NCBI GenBank assembly: GCA_017745235.1
Contig: JAGHZU010000024.1
Coordinates: forward strand, 1 to 61,449
From: Caulobacter sp.
GTDB lineage: Bacteria > Pseudomonadota > Alphaproteobacteria > Caulobacterales > Caulobacteraceae
Length of the DNA stretch: 61,449 nucleotides
Reading direction: 5' to 3'
The notes beneath the pieces are model-generated. The model had not been told where the DNA came from. It worked only from the letters and a program-made list of their open reading frames with translations, and did not search any database. The position numbers and the translations under genes are program-made. Below are positions 52,402-61,449 of this stretch, one piece after another (position 1 is the stretch's first letter; every line of letters starts with the position of its first letter).

Positions 52402-54552
52402 TCAGGTGTTGACGGCTTCCTCGGGGGTCACTTCGGCCTTTTTCGACAGGTCTTCGCCGGTTTCCTGGTCCACGACCTTCATCGACAGCTTGGTCTTGCC
52501 GCGATCATCGAAGCCCAGGAGCTTCACCTTCACGGTCTGGCCTTCCTTCAGCACGTCCGACGGCTTGGCGACGCGTTCGTTGCTGATCTGGCTGACGTGG
52601 ACGAGGCCGTCCTTGGCGCCGAAGAAGTTCACGAAGGCGCCGAAGTCGACGACCTTCACGACCTTGCCGTCGTAGATCTTGCCCACTTCAGCTTCGTCGG
52701 TGATCGACTTGATCCAATCGATCGCGGCCTTGATCTTGGCGCCGTCCGAGGCCGAGACCTTCACGGTGCCTTCGTCGTTGATGTCGACCTTGGCGCCGGT
52801 GGTGGCGACGATCTCGCGGATCACCTTGCCGCCCGAACCGATCACTTCACGGATCTTGTCGGTCGGGATGGTGATGGTCTCGATCTTCGGAGCGAAGTCG
52901 CCGACCTCTTCACGCGGGGCGTCCATGGCCTTGTTCATCTCGCCCAGGATGTGGGCGCGACCGTCCTTGGCCTGGGCCAGGGCCTGCTTCATGATTTCCG
53001 GCGTGATGCCGGCGATCTTGATGTCCATCTGCAGCGAGGTCAGGCCTTCGCTGGTGCCGGCCACCTTGAAGTCCATGTCGCCCAGGTGGTCTTCGTCGCC
53101 CAGGATGTCCGACAGAACCGCGAAGCCATCCTGCTCCAGGATCAGGCCCATGGCGATGCCCGACACCGGACGGACCAGCGGAACGCCGGCGTCCATCATG
53201 GCCAGCGACGAACCGCAGACCGTGGCCATCGAGGACGAGCCGTTCGACTCGGTGATCTCGGAGACCAGGCGGATGGTGTAGGGGAAGTCTTCCTTGCTCG
53301 GCAGCATCGGGCGCAGGGCGCGCCAGGCCAGCTTGCCGTGGCCGATCTCGCGACGGCCGGGCGAACCCATGCGGCCGGTCTCGCCGACCGAGTAGGGCGG
53401 GAAGTTGTAATGCAGCAGGAAGGATTCCTTGTAGGTGCCTTCCAGGGCGTCGATGAACTGCTCGTCGTCGCCGGTGCCCAGGGTGGCGACCACGATCGCC
53501 TGGGTCTCGCCGCGGGTGAACAGAGCCGAACCGTGAGTGCGCGGCAGGATGCCGACTTCGCCCAGGATCGGACGGACGGTCTTCACGTCACGGCCGTCGA
53601 TGCGCAGGCCGGTGTCCAGGATGCCGCGACGAACGACGTCGGCTTCCAGTTCCTTGAAGATGGCCGCCAGCTTCAGCGGGTCGTAGCCGGCCGGGTTCTC
53701 GTCCGACTTGCCCAGGGCCGCGATGGCCTTCTTCTTGGCGGCGCCGATCGCCTCGTAGCGGTCCTGCTTCTTGGTGATCTTGTAGCCGGCGGCGATGTCG
53801 GCGCCGACGATGCCCTTCATCTCGGCCTTGATCGCGTCGGTGTCTTCGGGTTCGAACTCGAAGGGCTCCTTGGCGGCGTGCTCGGCCAGTTCGATGATCG
53901 CATCGATCACCGTCTGCATTTCCTTGTGGGCGAAGTTGACGCCGCCCAGCACGATCTCTTCCGAGAGTTCCTGGATTTCGGACTCGACCATCATCACGGC
54001 TTCGGCGGTGCCGGCCACGACGAGGTCCATCTTGCTGTCCTTCTGCTCGTCGAGCGTCGGGTTCAGCACGTACTGGTCATTGACCCAGCCAACGCGGGCC
54101 GCGCCGATCGGGCCCATGAACGGGGCGCCCGACAGGACCAGGGCGGCCGAGGCGGCCACCATCGACAGGATGTCGGGATCGTTCTCGAGGTCGTGCTGCA
54201 GCACGGTGCAGACCACCTGGACTTCGTTCTTGAAGCCCTTGACGAACAGCGGGCGGATCGGACGGTCGATCAGGCGGGAGACCAGGGTCTCCTTTTCCGA
54301 CGGACGGCCTTCGCGCTTGAAGAAGCCGCCGGGGATCTTGCCGGCCGCGAAGGTCTTTTCCTGATAGTTGACGGTCAGGGGGAAGAAGTCCTGGCCGGGC
54401 TTCTGCGTCTTGGCGAACACGGCGGTGGCCAGGACGACGGTTTCGCCCATGGTGGCCAGAACAGCGCCGTCGGCCTGACGGGCGATGCGACCGGTTTCGA
54501 GGACCAGCGTCTTGCCGCCCCACTCGATCGTCTTGCGTTTGATGTCGAACAT
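52402..54552 (-). CDS. pnp: Polyribonucleotide nucleotidyltransferase (PNPase)
   Basis: The 716-residue 3'-5' phosphorolytic exoribonuclease and degradosome component has two RNase PH domains. The first covers ~1-210 and the second, catalytic, ~300-540, with [17 protein letters not shown] and [22 protein letters not shown] domain with [10 protein letters not shown] and an S1 domain ([21 protein letters not shown]) follow. Length and order are canonical. ATG 54552 ([13 protein letters not shown]) is the family start. It follows rpsO with 269 bp of hairpin-rich leader between, as in many proteobacteria. Confidence 0.97.
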   Translation of the reverse strand: MFDIKRKTIEWGGKTLVLETGRIARQADGAVLATMGETVVLATAVFAKTQKPGQDFFPLTVNYQEKTFAAGKIPGGFFKREGRPSEKETLVSRLIDRPIRPLFVKGFKNEVQVVCTVLQHDLENDPDILSMVAASAALVLSGAPFMGPIGAARVGWVNDQYVLNPTLDEQKDSKMDLVVAGTAEAVMMVESEIQELSEEIVLGGVNFAHKEMQTVIDAIIELAEHAAKEPFEFEPEDTDAIKAEMKGIVGADIAAGYKITKKQDRYEAIGAAKKKAIAALGKSDENPAGYDPLKLAAIFKELEADVVRRGILDTGLRIDGRDVKTVRPILGEVGILPRTHGSALFTRGETQAIVVATLGTGDDEQFIDALEGTYKESFLLHYNFPPYSVGETGRMGSPGRREIGHGKLAWRALRPMLPSKEDFPYTIRLVSEITESNGSSSMATVCGSSLAMMDAGVPLVRPVSGIAMGLILEQDGFAVLSDILGDEDHLGDMDFKVAGTSEGLTSLQMDIKIAGITPEIMKQALAQAKDGRAHILGEMNKAMDAPREEVGDFAPKIETITIPTDKIREVIGSGGKVIREIVATTGAKVDINDEGTVKVSASDGAKIKAAIDWIKSITDEAEVGKIYDGKVVKVVDFGAFVNFFGAKDGLVHVSQISNERVAKPSDVLKEGQTVKVKLLGFDDRGKTKLSMKVVDQETGEDLSKKAEVTPEEAVNT

Positions 54553-54821
54553 TTTTCTTCTTTCGGTTCCCGTGGGCGGATTCCCACCGGGGCGGACAGG
54601 GGGCGGACGGCGTGCCTTCTTGAGGCGGTGGCCGGCCCGATGATCCTCATCCAGTTCGACAGGCGGGTTTGAGGATGAAAAACCCTCGGACATACGTCGG
54701 ATGCCTGTCCGTCGTCATGACGGAGACCACCCGGATCGACTTTCCCCTTCGGCCTGTCTCGAAGGGAAGAGTCTGAAAGGCGTTCCGCCGCCCTACCGAG
54801 GCAGGACGGCGGAATTGCGTC
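54553..54821 (-). promoter_or_regulatory. rpsO-pnp intergenic leader with three hairpins
   Basis: This 269-bp stretch holds three inverted repeats. TTCCGCCG/CGGCGGAA (54783-54790 with 54807-54814) lies just after rpsO. A bulged TTCCCCTTCG/CGAAGGGAA spans 54742-54769. TCCGTC/GACGGA lies at 54708-54713 and 54719-54724. In enterobacteria the equivalent region carries an rpsO terminator and an RNase III cleavage hairpin through which PNPase controls its own message. The same use here is inference. Confidence 0.6.
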
Positions 54822-55091
54822 TTAGCGGCGCAGACCCAGCTTCTCGATGAGGGCCGCGTAACGGCCTTCGTCGGACTTCTTCAGGTGGTCGAGCAGCGAG
54901 CGACGCTGGGAAACCAGCTTCAGCAGGCCACGACGGCTGTGGTTGTCCTTCTTGTGGGTCTTGAAGTGCTCGGTCAGGTTCGAGATGCGTTCCGAGAGGA
55001 TCGCAACCTGGACTTCGGCGCTGCCGGTGTCGCCAGCGGTGCGGGCGTGTTCGGCGATGAGAGCGCTCTTGCGCTCGGCAGTGATCGACAT
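54822..55091 (-). CDS. rpsO: 30S ribosomal protein S15
   Basis: The 89-residue primary 16S rRNA-binding protein is full length. [16 protein letters not shown] starts it, with [20 protein letters not shown] and [20 protein letters not shown] in the centre and [12 protein letters not shown] at the end. ATG 55091 is the family start. It lies 14 bp after the truB stop, so read-through from truB is likely. Confidence 0.98.
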   Translation of the reverse strand: MSITAERKSALIAEHARTAGDTGSAEVQVAILSERISNLTEHFKTHKKDNHSRRGLLKLVSQRRSLLDHLKKSDEGRYAALIEKLGLRR

Positions 55092-55105
55092 CGGACTGTC
55101 TCCGC

Positions 55106-56038
55106 TCAGGTGAGTTGGAAGACCCGCACCGGATTGAGCTTTCCGGCGCGCATCTCGCACAGGGCCACCAGGCGCTCGCCCAACATGGCGGAAACGGTGC
55201 GATCGCCGGGCGTGAGCTCGGCTTTCAGCTTTTCCACCTGCCTGGGAAGCAGAACGATGGCGCGTCCCTGCGCAAGCCGGAAGGCGTCTTCATCGGTCAC
55301 GGCCAACGCCGGGATGTCGTCCAGCGCGGTCTCGACCGGAAGCAATGCCTCCGACAGCCGGGCCTCATAGCCTAAATTCTCGAGGGTTTCCAGGCCTATC
55401 GCCGAATCCTCGGTGAACCGGCCCACCCGCGTTCGGCGAAGCTGGTCGACATGACCGCAGGCGCCGAGGGCCTGGGCCAGGTCGCGGACGATGGCGCGGA
55501 CATAGGTGCCCTTGCCGCATTCCATCTCCAGCTCGATGTGGTCGGCGTCCGGCGCGGCGGTCACACGCAGGGCGTGGACGGTCACCTTACGAGTCGGCAG
55601 TTCGAACTCCACGCCGTCGCGGGCCAGGTCGTAGGCGCGCTCGCCGTCCACCTTGATGGCCGAGAAGTTGGGGGGAACCTGGTCGATCTCGCCGATGAAA
55701 GCTGGCAGGGCGGCCTCAACCTGCTCGCGCGTGGGGCGCACGTCGCTGCTGGCCACAGTCTCGCCCTCGCGGTCCAGGGTGGTGGTCGAGCGCCCCCATT
55801 GGATCGTGAAGCGATAGGCCTTGTCGGCGTCCATCAGGAACGGGACGGTCTTGGTCGCCTCGCCCAGGGCCAGGGGCAGGATGCCGGTGGCCAAGGGATC
55901 CAGCGTGCCGGCGTGGCCGGCCTTCTGGGCGTTGAACGCCCGGCGCACGCGGCTGACGGCGCTGGTCGAGGTCAGGTCGTAGGGCTTGTCCAGGCACACC
56001 CAGCCCGAAACCGCCTCGCCCTTCTTGCGACGGGCCAT
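55106..56038 (-). CDS. truB: tRNA pseudouridine(55) synthase TruB
   Basis: The 310-residue enzyme makes pseudouridine 55 in the T-loop of tRNAs. [19 protein letters not shown] contains catalytic Asp47. The thumb and RNA-binding blocks are [32 protein letters not shown], and [19 protein letters not shown]. It starts 3 bases after rbfA, so rbfA-truB-rpsO are one transcript. Full length. Confidence 0.97.
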   Translation of the reverse strand: MARRKKGEAVSGWVCLDKPYDLTSTSAVSRVRRAFNAQKAGHAGTLDPLATGILPLALGEATKTVPFLMDADKAYRFTIQWGRSTTTLDREGETVASSDVRPTREQVEAALPAFIGEIDQVPPNFSAIKVDGERAYDLARDGVEFELPTRKVTVHALRVTAAPDADHIELEMECGKGTYVRAIVRDLAQALGACGHVDQLRRTRVGRFTEDSAIGLETLENLGYEARLSEALLPVETALDDIPALAVTDEDAFRLAQGRAIVLLPRQVEKLKAELTPGDRTVSAMLGERLVALCEMRAGKLNPVRVFQLT

Positions 56039-56041
56039 GGA

Positions 56042-56500
56042 TCAGTCCTGCTCGTCTTCGTCGACCACGTCCGACAGGCGGCGCACGTCCTGCTGCACCC
56101 GCGGGTCCAGGAACAGCCGGTCCATGTAGGCGGCCGAGCTGAAGCTCTCGTCGTGGATGAACTTCAGGTCCGGCGTGAACTTCATGTCGATCGAGCGGCC
56201 AAGGCGTCCGCGCAGGAACTTGGCCACGCGGTTCAGGCCGGCGATGATCTCGTCGGTGCGCCGCTCGGCACCCTCGGTGACGCCCGCGCCCAGCGGCTCC
56301 ACGAAGCAGATGGCGTGCTTGAGGTCGGGGCTCATGCGCACTTCGGAGACCGTGACCGAGACGCCGGTCAGGGCCGGATCCTGCAGCTCTTCCTCGCGGA
56401 GGATGTCGACCAGGGCGTGGCGGATCAGCTCGCCGGCGCGGAGCTGGCGCTGCGACGGCCCCACAGGACCGCCTTTCTTGTTGTCGGAATGGCGCTTCAT
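56042..56500 (-). CDS. rbfA: 30S ribosome-binding factor A
   Basis: The 152-residue 16S rRNA maturation factor has a KH-like fold. QRQLRAGELIRHALVDILREEELQDPAL is the start, VTVSEVRMSPDLKHAICFVEP the core, and RLGRSIDMKFTPDLKFIHDES the end, followed by an acidic tail. ATG 56500 is chosen. Reading further upstream would add ~50 Arg/Pro-rich residues. In most bacteria rbfA directly follows infB; here four other genes lie between. Confidence 0.96.
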   Translation of the reverse strand: MKRHSDNKKGGPVGPSQRQLRAGELIRHALVDILREEELQDPALTGVSVTVSEVRMSPDLKHAICFVEPLGAGVTEGAERRTDEIIAGLNRVAKFLRGRLGRSIDMKFTPDLKFIHDESFSSAAYMDRLFLDPRVQQDVRRLSDVVDEDEQD

Positions 56501-56667
56501 GGCGCGGATAGCCTTGTTGCCCGGCCGGCGGATCGAACGCCGGTAGCGCGGGGAGAAACGGAAGGCGGGGTGTCTAGGCGCGCGGGACCGGAATGTCCAG
56601 TGCGCGGAGGGTCGCGGCGGGGGAACCTCCCCCGAAGTCCCGCTCATCCCCTTTGCGGAGATCTGGA

Positions 56668-57456
56668 TTACGCGCCCGTCCGTTCCCTGAAGAAGTCCAG
56701 CACCCGGCGGTGGATCTTCATCGTCTCACCGTCAGGGTCGGCGCGGTTCAGGTGCAAGGTCAGCACCGAGTGGGGGTCGCGGCCCGTGCCGGGGCGGGCC
56801 GAGGCGTCGGCGAGGGTGTGCAGCTCGGCGCGGGCTCCAAGCTCCCGCTCCAGCGTCTGGAACCGCGCGCAAGGCGACAGGCCGTCGCTCTCGAACCGCA
56901 GGGCGATCAGCGACAGGTCCTCGGCCTCCATACGGGCCTTGGCCACCGCCAGCTCCTGCGCCGAGCAGTCGAGCTCGCCGCCCTTCTTCTTGCCCGCCGG
57001 CAGGGAGGGTTCGGCCAGGACCGGGGCGACGACCGACGGCTCGGTCATCATCGCCAGGGCGAAGCCGCCGGTGAAGCACATGCCCACCGCCCCCACGCCC
57101 TTGCCGCCGCACTCGGCGTGAACCTGCCGCGCCAGGGCTCGCAGCCAGTCGACGATCGGGCTGGAGCGGCCGCCCGCCCAGATCGAGAACTCGCGGCCTA
57201 CGCACGCCAGCTTCAGCATCGTGGCGGTGATGTAGCCGTTGGACGATCGCTTGCCCGGCTTGCCGAACAGGCTGGGGCAGAAGACCGTCATGCCCTCGGC
57301 GGCCACGTCGCGGGCGAACGCCAGGACATCCGGGTGCAGGCCGGGAATCTCGTGGATGACGATGACCGCCGGACCGGAGCCGATCCGGTAGACCGGCCGC
57401 TTCCAGCGCCCGTCGTCGAACTCAAACCTCGTGAAGCCCGCCAGCACGTCGTCCAT
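56668..57456 (-). CDS. Dienelactone hydrolase-family protein
   Basis: The 262-residue alpha/beta hydrolase has the DLH layout: VIVIHEIPGLHPDV (with the Glu of the dienelactone site) and the nucleophile Cys127 in GMCFTGGFALAM. A late His-containing region, DPHSVLTLHLNRADPDGET, is less sharply conserved. It probably hydrolyses a lactone or ester, substrate unknown. ATG 57456 fits the domain start. It interrupts the infB-rbfA region on the same strand, 167 bp before rbfA. Confidence 0.86.
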   Translation of the reverse strand: MDDVLAGFTRFEFDDGRWKRPVYRIGSGPAVIVIHEIPGLHPDVLAFARDVAAEGMTVFCPSLFGKPGKRSSNGYITATMLKLACVGREFSIWAGGRSSPIVDWLRALARQVHAECGGKGVGAVGMCFTGGFALAMMTEPSVVAPVLAEPSLPAGKKKGGELDCSAQELAVAKARMEAEDLSLIALRFESDGLSPCARFQTLERELGARAELHTLADASARPGTGRDPHSVLTLHLNRADPDGETMKIHRRVLDFFRERTGA

Positions 57457-57528
57457 GACCCGCCCCCGTCCTTTTGAACGAGGATGACACAACCCAGGCG
57501 GCTGTCACACGGAAAGCGCCAGCGCTGC

Positions 57529-58083
57529 TCAGCCCGGCCCGCTGCCGCCGGTCCAGTCCTCCATCGGGTCAGGGACCGAGGACTTGGGCAGCTTCCATTC
57601 GCCTCGGAACGAGAAGTCCAGCGTGCCGCAGACGCGGGTGGGCCCGCCCTTGGGATCGTCGCCGAACGCCTGGACCCGCAGGTCGCGATGGAGGGCCAGG
57701 GCGCTGAAGCTGAGCCACAGGCGCGTCGCGCCCGGGCAGAAGGCGCGGATATAGACCCGACCCTGTTCGGACTTGGGATTGACCTCATAGAGGTCGGCGC
57801 CTGCGTCCACGCCCTTCATGGCCGCCAAGCCGCCCTTGCCCAGGTCGCTCTCGCGGCCAGGCATGAGGCTGGCCTGGGCCGGAACGGCGGTGGCCAGCAC
57901 CTTGATGACCTTGGTGCGGGTCAGCTTCTTGTCGAACAGCACCGTCAGGCCGAAACCCGTCAGGCGCTTGGCGTCCGGCGAGACGGGATCGTACGAGTAC
58001 ATACGCCGCTCCGCGTGGGCGGCGGTGGCCGTGGCGGCCAGAGCCAGGCCCAGGATCAGCGCGCGCCCCCGCATCGGCGTCAC
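57529..58083 (-). CDS. Exported protein of unknown function
   Basis: The 184-residue product has signal peptide RGRALILGLALAATATAAHA. The mature protein has two Cys (RAFCPGATRLW and TRVCGTLDF) likely forming a disulfide, and a Trp/Pro-rich end. The start is ambiguous. GTG 58083 overlaps the upstream stop as GTGA, implying coupling, while ATG 58074 three codons later is also possible. No domain is recognised. It follows a lipoprotein gene, and both may act in the periplasm. Confidence 0.72.
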   Translation of the reverse strand: MTPMRGRALILGLALAATATAAHAERRMYSYDPVSPDAKRLTGFGLTVLFDKKLTRTKVIKVLATAVPAQASLMPGRESDLGKGGLAAMKGVDAGADLYEVNPKSEQGRVYIRAFCPGATRLWLSFSALALHRDLRVQAFGDDPKGGPTRVCGTLDFSFRGEWKLPKSSVPDPMEDWTGGSGPG

Positions 58084-58595
58084 CGCTTCAGGCGCAGATT
58101 GGCCGCCTCGGCGTCGAAGCCCGACAGGCGCCAGGTTCCGTTCTCGAGCGTGAAGGTCAGAAGGCAGGGGCCGCCCTTGGTCTTGGCCGCGCAGACACGG
58201 TCCTGGTCTTCGTAGCGCAGGGCCGCGGCGATGGTCAGGCGGTCGGGGATGGGACGGTCGGGCGTGTAGCCGTAGTAGTTGGCGGCGTACCGGAAGGTTT
58301 CGGGCTGGATCAGGGCCGAGCCGGCGAGGTCGGCGGCGGGACCGGCCAGGGCGATGGCCGCGGCCTGCCAGCCGCCGCTCATGTTCGAGGCTCGCGCCTG
58401 GCGCACCAGCCGGCTCTCGATCTCGGCCTTCAGCGCGGGCCGGTCGACGCGGGCGTCGAAGGCGGCGTGGTCGTTGTTGCGGATCGCCGTCAGCAGGGCG
58501 TGCACGTCGCCGGCCGCGTCATAGCGCGTGGCGGTGGCGCACGCCGAAAGCGACAGGGCGGCAAGGCTGAGGGCGAGAAGGGCTCGAATGCGCAT
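58080..58595 (-). CDS. DUF2939-like lipoprotein
   Basis: The 171-residue lipoprotein has lipobox LSAC at Cys19 (MRIRALLALSLAALSLSAC). The mature part resembles DUF2939: TRYDAAGDVHALLTAIRNNDHAAFDARVD, then LKAEIESRLV and a C-terminal AALRYEDQDRVCAAK...LLTFTLENGTWRLSGF. The family is uncharacterised; the last block resembles a small beta-sheet ligand or substrate module. It overlaps the next gene by four bases. Confidence 0.8.
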   Translation of the reverse strand: MRIRALLALSLAALSLSACATATRYDAAGDVHALLTAIRNNDHAAFDARVDRPALKAEIESRLVRQARASNMSGGWQAAAIALAGPAADLAGSALIQPETFRYAANYYGYTPDRPIPDRLTIAAALRYEDQDRVCAAKTKGGPCLLTFTLENGTWRLSGFDAEAANLRLKR

Positions 58596-58643
58596 GCGGC
58601 AAGGGTTAGGCCGGAAATCGGGCGATTTCCAGTCCGGCGGATT

Positions 58644-59204
58644 TCAGGTCCACGGCCCCGCCTTTCCGGCCACGAGCGCGGCGACCTCGGCGCTGCGGGC
58701 CTGGGCGTCCCCTGTCAGCTTCCCGAAACAGGCTGCGAGGAACGCCTGCTCCTCCGGGCGATCGGCGAAGAAGCGGGTTGGCAGGAACCAAGCCTGGCCC
58801 GGGCCGATGAACAGCCACGCCTCGTTCCCAGGCGCGATCTGGGAGATGCCCGACCAGGCCACACGGGTTTGGGATAGCTTCCCTTCCAGGACCAGCGCCT
58901 CGTCCTCGATCCTGTAGGCGATCGGTGAGCTGGCCGGAACGCCTCGCGCCATCCTGGCTTTCGGAGCCAGCGTGCGGGCGTAGCGAAACCATAGGAAAAG
59001 GCAGCCCGCTACGGCCGCCAGGATCCCGAACAGACCAAAGCCTGGGGCCACCAGGTCAACCAGGGTCTGCGCGGTGAGGACCGCGACCGCCATCCCGGCG
59101 ATGAACCACCACTGGGCGAAGCGCTTCGCCCCGAACAGATGCTTGCGCAGCGGGGCGCAGGCCTTCTGGTTCTCGAAGATGCCGATCTCGCCCGATACTT
59201 CCAT
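58644..59204 (-). CDS. YcxB-like membrane protein
   Basis: The 186-residue protein has two transmembrane helices (FIAGMAVAVLTAQTLVDL and FGLFGILAAVAGCLFLWFRY, about residues 35-80). A cytoplasmic YcxB-type C-terminal domain follows, with ARVAWSGISQIAPGNEAWLFIG and [11 protein letters not shown]. The function of this family is unknown. ATG 59204 is preferred to a TTG 12 bases upstream. It lies just after the infB terminator, so it probably has its own promoter. Confidence 0.78.
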   Translation of the reverse strand: MEVSGEIGIFENQKACAPLRKHLFGAKRFAQWWFIAGMAVAVLTAQTLVDLVAPGFGLFGILAAVAGCLFLWFRYARTLAPKARMARGVPASSPIAYRIEDEALVLEGKLSQTRVAWSGISQIAPGNEAWLFIGPGQAWFLPTRFFADRPEEQAFLAACFGKLTGDAQARSAEVAALVAGKAGPWT

Positions 59205-59220
59205 CGCCGCCCCCAAACGC

Positions 59221-59253
59221 GAAAAGGGCGCGGACCGAAGTCCGCGCCCTTTC
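59221..59253 (-). terminator. Intrinsic terminator of infB
   Basis: A 12-bp perfect stem, AAAGGGCGCGGA (59223-59234) with TCCGCGCCCTTT (59241-59252), has a 6-base loop. On the minus strand it runs into TTTT. It lies 27 bp after the infB stop and separates infB from the genes that precede rbfA. Confidence 0.88.
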
Positions 59254-59279
59254 CTTTAAGCTGAAGCTTGATCGAACGC

Positions 59280-61449
59280 CTAGTCGAGCTGGCGCTTGAT
59301 CTCCTCGACGGTGAAGCACTCGATGGTGTCGCCGACCTTGATGTCCTGGAAGCCCGCGAACATCATGCCGCACTCCTGGCCGGACGGGACTTCGTTGACC
59401 TCGTCCTTAAAGCGCTTGAGCGTCTGCAGGGTGCCCAGTTCCAGGACGACGATGTCCTGGCGGATGATCCGGACCTTGGCGCCCTTGCGGACCACGCCTT
59501 CGGTGACGCGGCAGCCCGCGACCTTGCCCACCTTGGAGATGTCGAAGGCCTGCAGGACTTCGGCGTTGCCCAGGAAGGTTTCGCGCTGGATCGGCGCCAG
59601 CATGCCCGAGAGCACGCCTTTGATGTCGTCCAGCAGGTCGTAGATGATCGCGTAGTAGCGGATCTCGACGCCTTCGCGCTCGGCCAGGGCCCGCGCCTGG
59701 GCCGAGGCCCGGACGTTGAAGCCGATGATCGGCGCGCCGGCGCCCTTGGCCAGCATGACGTCGCTTTCGCTGATCGCGCCGGCGCCCGACAGGATGATCC
59801 GCGCACGGACCTCGTCGGTGGCCATCTTGTCCAGCGAACCGATGATCGCTTCGGCCGAACCCTGCACGTCGGCCTTGATGACCAGCGGCAGCTCTTTCAG
59901 CTTCTTGTCCTGCAGCTTGGCCATCATGTCGGCCATCGAAGCCCCGGCGCCCACGGGAGCCATGGTCTTCTCGCGCTTCTGGCGGATGCGGTACTCGGTC
60001 AGCTCACGGGCGCGGGCTTCGTTCTCGACCACGGCGAACGTGTCGCCGGGCGAAGGAACGCCGTCCAGGCCCAGGATCTCGACCGGAGTGGCCGGACCGG
60101 CTTCGGTCAGCTGCTCGTTGCGCTCGTTCAGCAGGGCGCGAACGCGGCCGAACTGGCTGCCGGCCACGACGATGTCGCCGCGCTTGAGGGTGCCGCGGTT
60201 GACCAGGACGGTCGAGACGGCGCCGCGACCCTTGTCCAGCTTGGCCTCGATCACCACGCCGTCGGCGGTGCGGTCGGGGTTGGCCTTCAGGTCCAGGACC
60301 TCGGCCTGCAGCAGCAGACGCTCGACCAGCTCGTCCAGACCCTGGCCGGTCTTGGCCGAGACTTCGACGATCTGGGTGTCGCCGCCCAGGCTTTCCACGA
60401 CGATCTCGTGCTGGAGCAGCTCGTTGATCACGCGGGTCGGGTCGGCGCCCGGCTTGTCCATCTTGTTGACGGCGACGATGATCGGCACCTCGGCGGCCTT
60501 GGCGTGTTTGATCGCCTCGACCGTCTGCGGCATCACGCCGTCGTCGCCCGCCACCACCAGGATGACGATGTCGGTGATGTTGGCGCCGCGCGCCCGCATC
60601 GCCGAGAAGGCGGCGTGGCCCGGGGTGTCCAGGAAGGTGATGCGTTGGCCGCCTTCCAGACGGATCTGGTAGGCGCCGATGTGCTGGGTGATGCCGCCGG
60701 CCTCGCCCGCGGCCACGTCTTCCTTGCGGAGGGCGTCCAGCAGCGAGGTCTTGCCGTGGTCGACGTGACCCATGACGGTGACGACCGGGGGCCGGGGCTC
60801 CAGGTGATCGTCGATGTCCTCGGCGCCGATGAAGCCTTCTTCGACGTCGGCTTCCGACACCCGCTTGACGGTGTGGCCGAACTCGGTGGCCACCAGCTCG
60901 GCGGTGTCGCTGTCGATGACGTCGTTGATCTTCAGCATCACGCCCTGACGCATCAGGAACTTGATGATGTCGACGCCGCGCACGGCCATCCGGTTGGACA
61001 GTTCCTGCACGGTGATGACGTCGGGAATGACCACTTCACGCGAGACGCGGGCCTGCTCGGCCACGCCGCCACGACGCTTTTCCTTCTCGCGTTCGCGGGC
61101 CCGGCGGACCGAGGCGAGCGAACGCATACGGTCGGCGGAATCCCCGTCGCCGGCCACGGTCTGGATGGTCAGGCGGCCTTCGCGGCGCTTGGCCTCGCCC
61201 TTCGTGCGCGAAACGGCCTTGCCGGGCGCGGCGCTCTTGCGGCGATCCTCCTCCTCGTCCGGACGGCGGCTGACGTCGCCGCCGGGGCGGGGAGCCGAGC
61301 GTGTGGCGCGCTGGATTTCGGGAGCCGCCGGGGCCGAGGCGGGAACGCCGGGGCGCGGACCGCGCGGCGGGCCGCCAGGACCCGAACGGGCGCCGGGCGC
61401 CGGGCGCGGGGCCAGGGCCAGGCTTGGTTCCTGCCAACCCGCTTCTTCG
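59280..61449 (-). CDS. infB: Translation initiation factor IF-2, 5' end outside the window
   Basis: At least 723 C-terminal residues are present. The frame stays open to the window edge, so the start lies beyond 61449. The visible N-terminal part is low-complexity (Arg/Gly/Pro/Ala-rich), followed by the IF2_N domain ([19 protein letters not shown]). The GTPase carries [23 protein letters not shown] and NKMDKPGA. Domains II-IV follow, ending in [17 protein letters not shown]. It positions initiator tRNA on the ribosome. Codon use is strongly biased as expected for a highly expressed gene. Any ATG/GTG inside the window is internal. Confidence 0.97.
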   Translation of the reverse strand, partial: EEAGWQEPSLALAPRPAPGARSGPGGPPRGPRPGVPASAPAAPEIQRATRSAPRPGGDVSRRPDEEEDRRKSAAPGKAVSRTKGEAKRREGRLTIQTVAGDGDSADRMRSLASVRRAREREKEKRRGGVAEQARVSREVVIPDVITVQELSNRMAVRGVDIIKFLMRQGVMLKINDVIDSDTAELVATEFGHTVKRVSEADVEEGFIGAEDIDDHLEPRPPVVTVMGHVDHGKTSLLDALRKEDVAAGEAGGITQHIGAYQIRLEGGQRITFLDTPGHAAFSAMRARGANITDIVILVVAGDDGVMPQTVEAIKHAKAAEVPIIVAVNKMDKPGADPTRVINELLQHEIVVESLGGDTQIVEVSAKTGQGLDELVERLLLQAEVLDLKANPDRTADGVVIEAKLDKGRGAVSTVLVNRGTLKRGDIVVAGSQFGRVRALLNERNEQLTEAGPATPVEILGLDGVPSPGDTFAVVENEARARELTEYRIRQKREKTMAPVGAGASMADMMAKLQDKKLKELPLVIKADVQGSAEAIIGSLDKMATDEVRARIILSGAGAISESDVMLAKGAGAPIIGFNVRASAQARALAEREGVEIRYYAIIYDLLDDIKGVLSGMLAPIQRETFLGNAEVLQAFDISKVGKVAGCRVTEGVVRKGAKVRIIRQDIVVLELGTLQTLKRFKDEVNEVPSGQECGMMFAGFQDIKVGDTIECFTVEEIKRQLD

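Overview
This is a chromosomal window of very high GC content with dense coding and strong G/C third-position bias. It looks like an alphaproteobacterium of the Caulobacter/Phenylobacterium type. Pointers are a perfect alphaproteobacterial LexA operator (GTTC-N7-GTTC, read here as GAAC-N7-GAAC) in front of an mmcB-type gene, a TonB receptor/PiuC iron pair, the bifunctional PBPs, and a CysG-like protein with a TTG start. The genus is inferred from family resemblance, since no search was possible. I see no phage, insertion sequence, CRISPR array or plasmid functions. No gene-free stretch exceeds 300 bp.

Left part (1-12.7 kb): tRNA-Ala(GGC) with a hairpin terminator, a secreted unknown, an MFS permease, a sirtuin deacylase, and a diiron ferritin-like protein behind a palindromic operator candidate. 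Then come two overlapping lipocalins, SOS-controlled mmcB, a DUF883-type protein, recQ, a class A PBP, a CaiB/BaiF CoA-transferase and a DUF4142 lipoprotein.

Middle (12.7-30 kb): a thioesterase, an ABC ATPase plus a large permease/M1-peptidase fusion, and an FAH-family hydrolase + zeta GST + beta-carbonic anhydrase + HEAT-like operon. These are followed by PBP1C (pbpC) with its alpha-2-macroglobulin partner (intact CTEQ thioester), an exported second beta-carbonic anhydrase, and divergent lrp/ald.

Region 30-43 kb: an ArsR-SRPBCC-DUF1801 operon with two well-formed operators, then an SpsF-like cytidylyltransferase beside an aldo/keto-reductase-fold protein that lacks catalytic residues. A molybdenum cofactor neighbourhood follows: an XdhC-family protein, moaA-D-E-B-C, a MocA-like nucleotidyltransferase, and a two-subunit IorAB-type molybdenum hydroxylase. 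Embedded in it is a small cluster (38.5-39.9 kb) of a LuxR-type HTH protein with a C-terminal membrane helix and small unknown proteins. There, coding signal switches frame twice inside the regulator, which is the most puzzling structure in the window.

Right part (42.8-61.4 kb): a CysG-like siroheme protein with a shrunken methyltransferase domain, an MHS-family permease, a four-PAS hybrid histidine kinase, piuC + siderophore receptor with a Fur-box candidate, and a LysE exporter. It ends with the minus-strand translation/RNA series infB (cut by the window edge) - four non-translation genes - rbfA - truB - rpsO - pnp.
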